9,231 nt of DNA from contig JAITLA010000280.1 in assembly GCA_031278145.1 (NCBI GenBank), forward strand, positions 1-9,231, given 5' to 3'. This document shows, one piece after another, positions 7,072-9,231 of the stretch. The stretch's first letter is position 1. Each line of letters starts with the position of its first letter. A program made the position numbers and the translations under genes. The notes beneath the pieces are model-generated. The model did not search any database. It was not told where the DNA came from and saw only the letters and a list, made by a program, of their open reading frames with translations. The stretch is from Eubacteriales Family XIII. Incertae Sedis bacterium. GTDB lineage: Bacteria > Bacillota_A > Clostridia > Peptostreptococcales > Anaerovoracaceae.

Positions 7072-8216
7072 ATCCCGGCACCCCCCGCTCTGTCGAAGAT
7101 CCGCTCCATCACGCGCAGCTGCTCCGGTGTCGGATCGTCGTTGTTCTGCAAGCGATAAAACGCCGCGAACAGCTCCATGGGACTTTTTTCGGCCGCGTCG
7201 GCGTCGGCGCTCTGCGAGAGGACGGCCTGCCTGCTCCGGCTGTTTTCAAAATCGAGCGCCATCAGGTTGGGATACACCCCGCGCAGGCACCCGATTGCGT
7301 CATAGAGCGCCTCCTCGTCCGTCAAGGTCGCGCGGATGTAATCCTCCGCGCCTTCGGCGTCCTCCCGTCCGGCATGAAGCAGCGCGGCGAGCGGCCCCTT
7401 GATTTCGCGCAGATCGCGCAGGGGGACGAGAGGCGCCGGGCGGATCGAAAGATCCCCCTTTTCACCGAGCTCCACAAGCGTTGCCGACTTCTCGTGACGC
7501 GCCTCGGAAAAGGAATACTTCAAGGGCGAGCCGGCATAGCGGACGGTGGCCCGCCCGATGCTCTGCGGCCTGTGCAGATGGCCGAGCGCAACATAGTCGA
7601 AGGGCGCAAAGGCGGATATGTCGACGTTGTCCAGACCGCCCACGGACAGGGCCTCCGACTCCGAGCGCGCGGGCTGCCGAAGCCCGCTTACCGCGAATTG
7701 GTGGGCCAGCAGGACATTCCGCTCCCCCTCGTCGATGCCGGCGGCGGAAACAACCGCGCGCACGGCCGCGTCATAGGACTCCGCCGGCTGTTCGAGGAAG
7801 GGCCTTAGCATGGCGGGCTTCAGAAAAGGGAGCATGTATATGTTGACGATGCCGTGCGCATCCTCCTGCGATACCCGCTGCAACGTGCCGGCAAACGCGC
7901 CGGCGATGTGGAGCCCGTTTTTCCGCAGGATCCGGCTTCCGAAGCTCAGACGCTCGGGGGAATCATGATTCCCGCCGATCATGAAAACGGGCCGGCCGCA
8001 CGCCGTCAAGCTTGTCAGGAACTCGTCGAGCAGCTCCACGGCCTCGGCGGAGGGCTGGCTCTTGTCATAGACGTCCCCGGCTATGAGAACGCCGTCCGGC
8101 CGCTCCTCCTCGCTTATCCGGAGGATCCGCTCCAGTATGTGTTTCTGATCCTCTATCATGCTGAATTCGTTGACGCGCTTTCCGAGATGCAAATCGGCAA
8201 GGTGCAGCAGCTTCAT
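7068..8216 (-). CDS. sbcD: Exonuclease SbcCD subunit D (Mre11-like nuclease)
   Basis: Metallophosphoesterase subunit of SbcCD, 382 residues; with SbcC it cuts hairpins and degrades double-stranded ends. The two-metal active site is complete: DLHLG (8-12), GDVYD (47-51), GGNHD (81-85), AHQ with His172, and GHLH (212-215). The C-terminal third (about 290-382) is the region that in the family binds the SbcC coiled-coil base; LFAAFYRLQNNDDPTPEQLRV resembles SbcD ends. I start it at ATG 8216: the family begins at MKLLHLADLHLGK, and GGGGAG lies about 9 bases upstream. The frame is open as far as 8363, but that part reads through the divergent promoter region and matches no SbcD N-terminus. No clear minus-strand promoter is visible between 8217 and 8300. 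Confidence 0.96.
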   Translation of the reverse strand: MKLLHLADLHLGKRVNEFSMIEDQKHILERILRISEEERPDGVLIAGDVYDKSQPSAEAVELLDEFLTSLTACGRPVFMIGGNHDSPERLSFGSRILRKNGLHIAGAFAGTLQRVSQEDAHGIVNIYMLPFLKPAMLRPFLEQPAESYDAAVRAVVSAAGIDEGERNVLLAHQFAVSGLRQPARSESEALSVGGLDNVDISAFAPFDYVALGHLHRPQSIGRATVRYAGSPLKYSFSEARHEKSATLVELGEKGDLSIRPAPLVPLRDLREIKGPLAALLHAGREDAEGAEDYIRATLTDEEALYDAIGCLRGVYPNLMALDFENSRSRQAVLSQSADADAAEKSPMELFAAFYRLQNNDDPTPEQLRVMERIFDRAGGAGI

Positions 8217-8243
8217 CGTATCGTTCTCCCCAATAAATCCCTG

Positions 8244-8273
8244 TTGACATCCGGCGGCGCGGTATAGTAGAAT
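8244..8273 (+). promoter_or_regulatory. Predicted sigma-A promoter for tRNA-Thr
   Basis: Plus strand TTGACA (8244-8249), an 18-base spacer, and TAGAAT (8268-8273). Transcription would begin near 8280, giving about 100 bases of leader before the tRNA, to be removed by RNase P. It is the only good plus-strand promoter upstream of the tRNA. It lies only 28 bases outside the sbcD start codon, so any sbcD promoter must overlap it on the opposite strand. Confidence 0.55.
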
Positions 8274-8334
8274 ATTGAAGCAAGCCGCAGAGCGCACCCC
8301 CGGGCGAGGACGCGCGCGCAGCGCCGCAGGGCGC

Positions 8335-8370
8335 CGAGGCTTGGCGGCAATTGCCGAAGACAAAGCCTCG
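8335..8370 (+). other. Stem-loop in the tRNA-Thr leader
   Basis: CGAGGCTT (8335-8342) pairs perfectly with AAGCCTCG (8363-8370). The enclosed 20 bases contain a second perfect inverted repeat, CGGCAATTGCCG (8345-8356). The structure ends 10 bases before the mature tRNA 5' end, and no U-run follows, so it is not a terminator. It may guide processing of the precursor, or the inner palindrome may be a protein site. Confidence 0.45.
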
Positions 8371-8380
8371 AACCGTTCAT

Positions 8381-8456
8381 GCTGCTGTAACTCAGACGGT
8401 AGAGTACTTCCTTGGTAAGGAAGAAGTCACGGGTTCAAGTCCCGTCAGCAGCTCCA
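8381..8456 (+). tRNA. tRNA-Thr (anticodon GGT)
   Basis: A complete 76-base cloverleaf. The acceptor stem is GCTGCTG with CAGCAGC, discriminator base T, and encoded CCA (8454-8456). The D stem is ACTC/GAGT. The anticodon stem is CTTCC/GGAAG around loop TTGGTAA, with anticodon GGT at 8414-8416. The variable loop is AAGTC, and the T arm is ACGGG-TTCAAGT-CCCGT. It reads threonine codons ACC and ACU. It is a lone tRNA gene here, convergent with the SLH gene downstream. No intrinsic terminator with a U-run is visible after it, and I see no repeat of its 3' end elsewhere in the window, so there is no sign of an integrated element using it as an attachment site. Confidence 0.97.
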
Positions 8457-8748
8457 CGCCTTCCCTTCCGGCAATGCCCGCGTCGCCGTCAAAACCACCG
8501 TCGATTTCACCTGTTCACCAGTATATCCCGTGTCTGCGGGCATGTCAAACACTATCGCCCGAAACATCCGGCGAATACGCCCGTCGAATGCGCTTGTGAA
8601 TAAATATGAGGAAACGCGGGAAATCATCCGAGAATGCCATGAAAACCCATTGTCGGACGTGCGGACGGCGTATCGGGAAGCAATACGCCGACGGAGGAAG
8701 CGAGAAGAATGAGAAGGTATCTTATGCCCGGATTCACGTCCTTTTGGA
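8457..8748. other. Intergenic stretch without a secure gene
   Basis: This stretch between the tRNA and the palindromic repeat appears less GC-rich than its surroundings after about 8500. The only suggestive reading is a plus-strand pair: a 60-codon frame from GTG at 8530 to 8712, very basic at its end (RRRRKREE), then a 24-codon frame from ATG 8709 to 8783 that overlaps it by ATGA and has GGAGG 11 bases ahead. The first has no ribosome site and neither resembles a protein I recognise; the second ends inside the palindromic repeat. They may be a decayed gene or chance. I see no terminator with a U-run and no RNA family I can name. Confidence 0.4.
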
Positions 8749-8798
8749 GCATCCCGCCCCCGTCATTGCGAGGAACGCAATGACGGAAAGGGGGATGC
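8749..8798. repeat. REP/MITE-like palindromic repeat
   Basis: A long inverted repeat: CCGTCATTGCG (8760-8770) and CGCAATGACGG (8776-8786) form a perfect 11-base-pair stem around the loop AGGAA. Outer arms GCATCCC (8749-8755) and GGGATGC (8792-8798) extend it to 18 pairs with a small internal loop. The core GTCATTGCGAGGA is the start of a palindromic repeat that recurs in many unrelated bacterial genomes. It sits between the convergent 3' ends of tRNA-Thr and the SLH gene, a usual place for such elements. Neither strand has a U-run after it. Confidence 0.7.
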
Positions 8799-8835
8799 AT
8801 CTCGGTGTATATCGCGCCGACGTCGGCCGGGGTGC

Positions 8836-9231
8836 TTACGGCGCCTGCGTCGCTTCCGCGAAGCGGTGCAGCACGGCCGCGACCTCGGCGCGCGTGGCCG
8901 TGTCAGCGGGAGCAAGCGTATCGGCGCCTCGGCCCGTGATCAGCCCCGTCGCGTTGGCCCAAGCCATGGCTTCGCGCGCCCATTCGGAGATCGCGTCCGC
9001 GTCGGCGTAGGCCGAGAGATCGGCCGCCGCCGATACGTCCATGCCCATCAGCTTGGCGTAGCGGTAGAGCAGCACGGCGATCTGTTCGCGCGTCACGGCG
9101 TCGTCCGCGCCGAACACGCTCTCGCCGTAGCCGCCGACGATGCCGTTCGCGCTCGCCCAGGCCACGGCGTCCGTGAACCACTTTCCGGCGGGTACGTCGG
9201 CGAAGCCCACGCCGCCCGGCGCCGCAGGCTC
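8836..9231 (-). CDS. SLH-domain cell-surface protein, C-terminal part (N-terminus off window)
   Basis: Only the last 131 codons and the TAA stop are in the window. They contain two S-layer homology repeats that end the protein. The first, about residues 8-65 of this part, runs from VGFADVPAGKWFTDAVAWA through TREQIAVLLYRYAKLMG. The second, about 70-125, runs from AYADADAISEWAREAMAWAN through TRAEVAAVLHRFAEA. Both carry the WA..AMAWA..G.I.G helix-turn and the TR(E/A) motif that bind secondary cell-wall polymer. SLH repeats usually come in threes, so one more is expected just beyond the right edge, ahead of an exported enzyme, adhesin or S-layer region that cannot be seen. The protein should be exported and held non-covalently at the cell wall. 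Only six residues follow the second repeat. Confidence 0.93.
   Translation of the reverse strand, partial: EPAAPGGVGFADVPAGKWFTDAVAWASANGIVGGYGESVFGADDAVTREQIAVLLYRYAKLMGMDVSAAADLSAYADADAISEWAREAMAWANATGLITGRGADTLAPADTATRAEVAAVLHRFAEATQAP

Noticed and set aside
8217..8363. Upstream extension of sbcD to 8363
   Set aside because: SbcD proteins start at the MKLLHLADLH segment, and a ribosome site precedes ATG 8216. The extension runs through the divergent tRNA promoter.
8436..8456. tRNA-Thr 3' end as an attachment site for an integrated element
   Set aside because: No duplicate of the tRNA end and no integrase or phage-like gene is visible in the window.
8816..8827. Perfect palindrome GCCGACGTCGGC just after the SLH gene stop
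   Set aside because: A 12-base GC-rich palindrome without loop or U-run in GC-rich DNA is close to chance expectation, and nothing else supports a function.
8606..9010. 134-codon plus-strand frame with a CRTCG motif
   Set aside because: It has no ribosome site, runs through the palindromic repeat and then opposite the SLH gene. A single CxxC is not enough for a zinc-ribbon call.

Overview
The window is GC-rich bacterial chromosome with tightly packed genes. High-GC Clostridia (Oscillospiraceae or Christensenellales type) fit best: NitT/TauT-type transporter with a Cys-anchored binding protein, sbcD-sbcC pair, SLH-domain surface protein, strong AGGAGG-like ribosome sites and a CCA-encoding tRNA-Thr. 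This placement is inference from protein style, not a marker-gene result.

Layout. Positions 1-3656 (minus strand) hold a four-gene ABC import operon read leftwards: ATPase, permease 1, permease 2, then a substrate-binding lipoprotein that runs off the left edge. The first three genes are joined by 4-base GTGA/ATGA overlaps. Positions 3657-3930 are its control region: a good sigma-A-like promoter, a 12-base palindrome touching the -35 box, and a terminator-like hairpin with a U-tract just after the expected start of transcription. Positions 3931-8216 (minus strand) hold sbcD and sbcC, again with an ATGA overlap, encoding the SbcCD (Mre11-Rad50 type) nuclease. Positions 8217-8380 are a divergent intergenic region with a plus-strand promoter and a stem-loop leading to tRNA-Thr(GGT) at 8381-8456. 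Positions 8457-8835 hold no secure gene but contain a 50-base REP/MITE-like palindrome. The minus-strand 3' end of a gene with two SLH repeats fills 8836-9231.

Function. The transporter is complete in kind (one ATPase, two different permeases, one lipoprotein), but its substrate cannot be read from sequence; the family takes up sulfonates, nitrate, pyrimidine/thiamine precursors, riboflavin and similar small molecules. SbcCD is a housekeeping repair complex with no evident link to the transporter.

The most unusual item is the substrate-binding protein. After its lipobox it begins with what looks like the second half of an NMT1-type domain, and only about 285 residues in does the canonical start of such a domain appear. 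It is therefore either circularly permuted or a partial-plus-full tandem fusion; the deciding sequence lies left of position 1.
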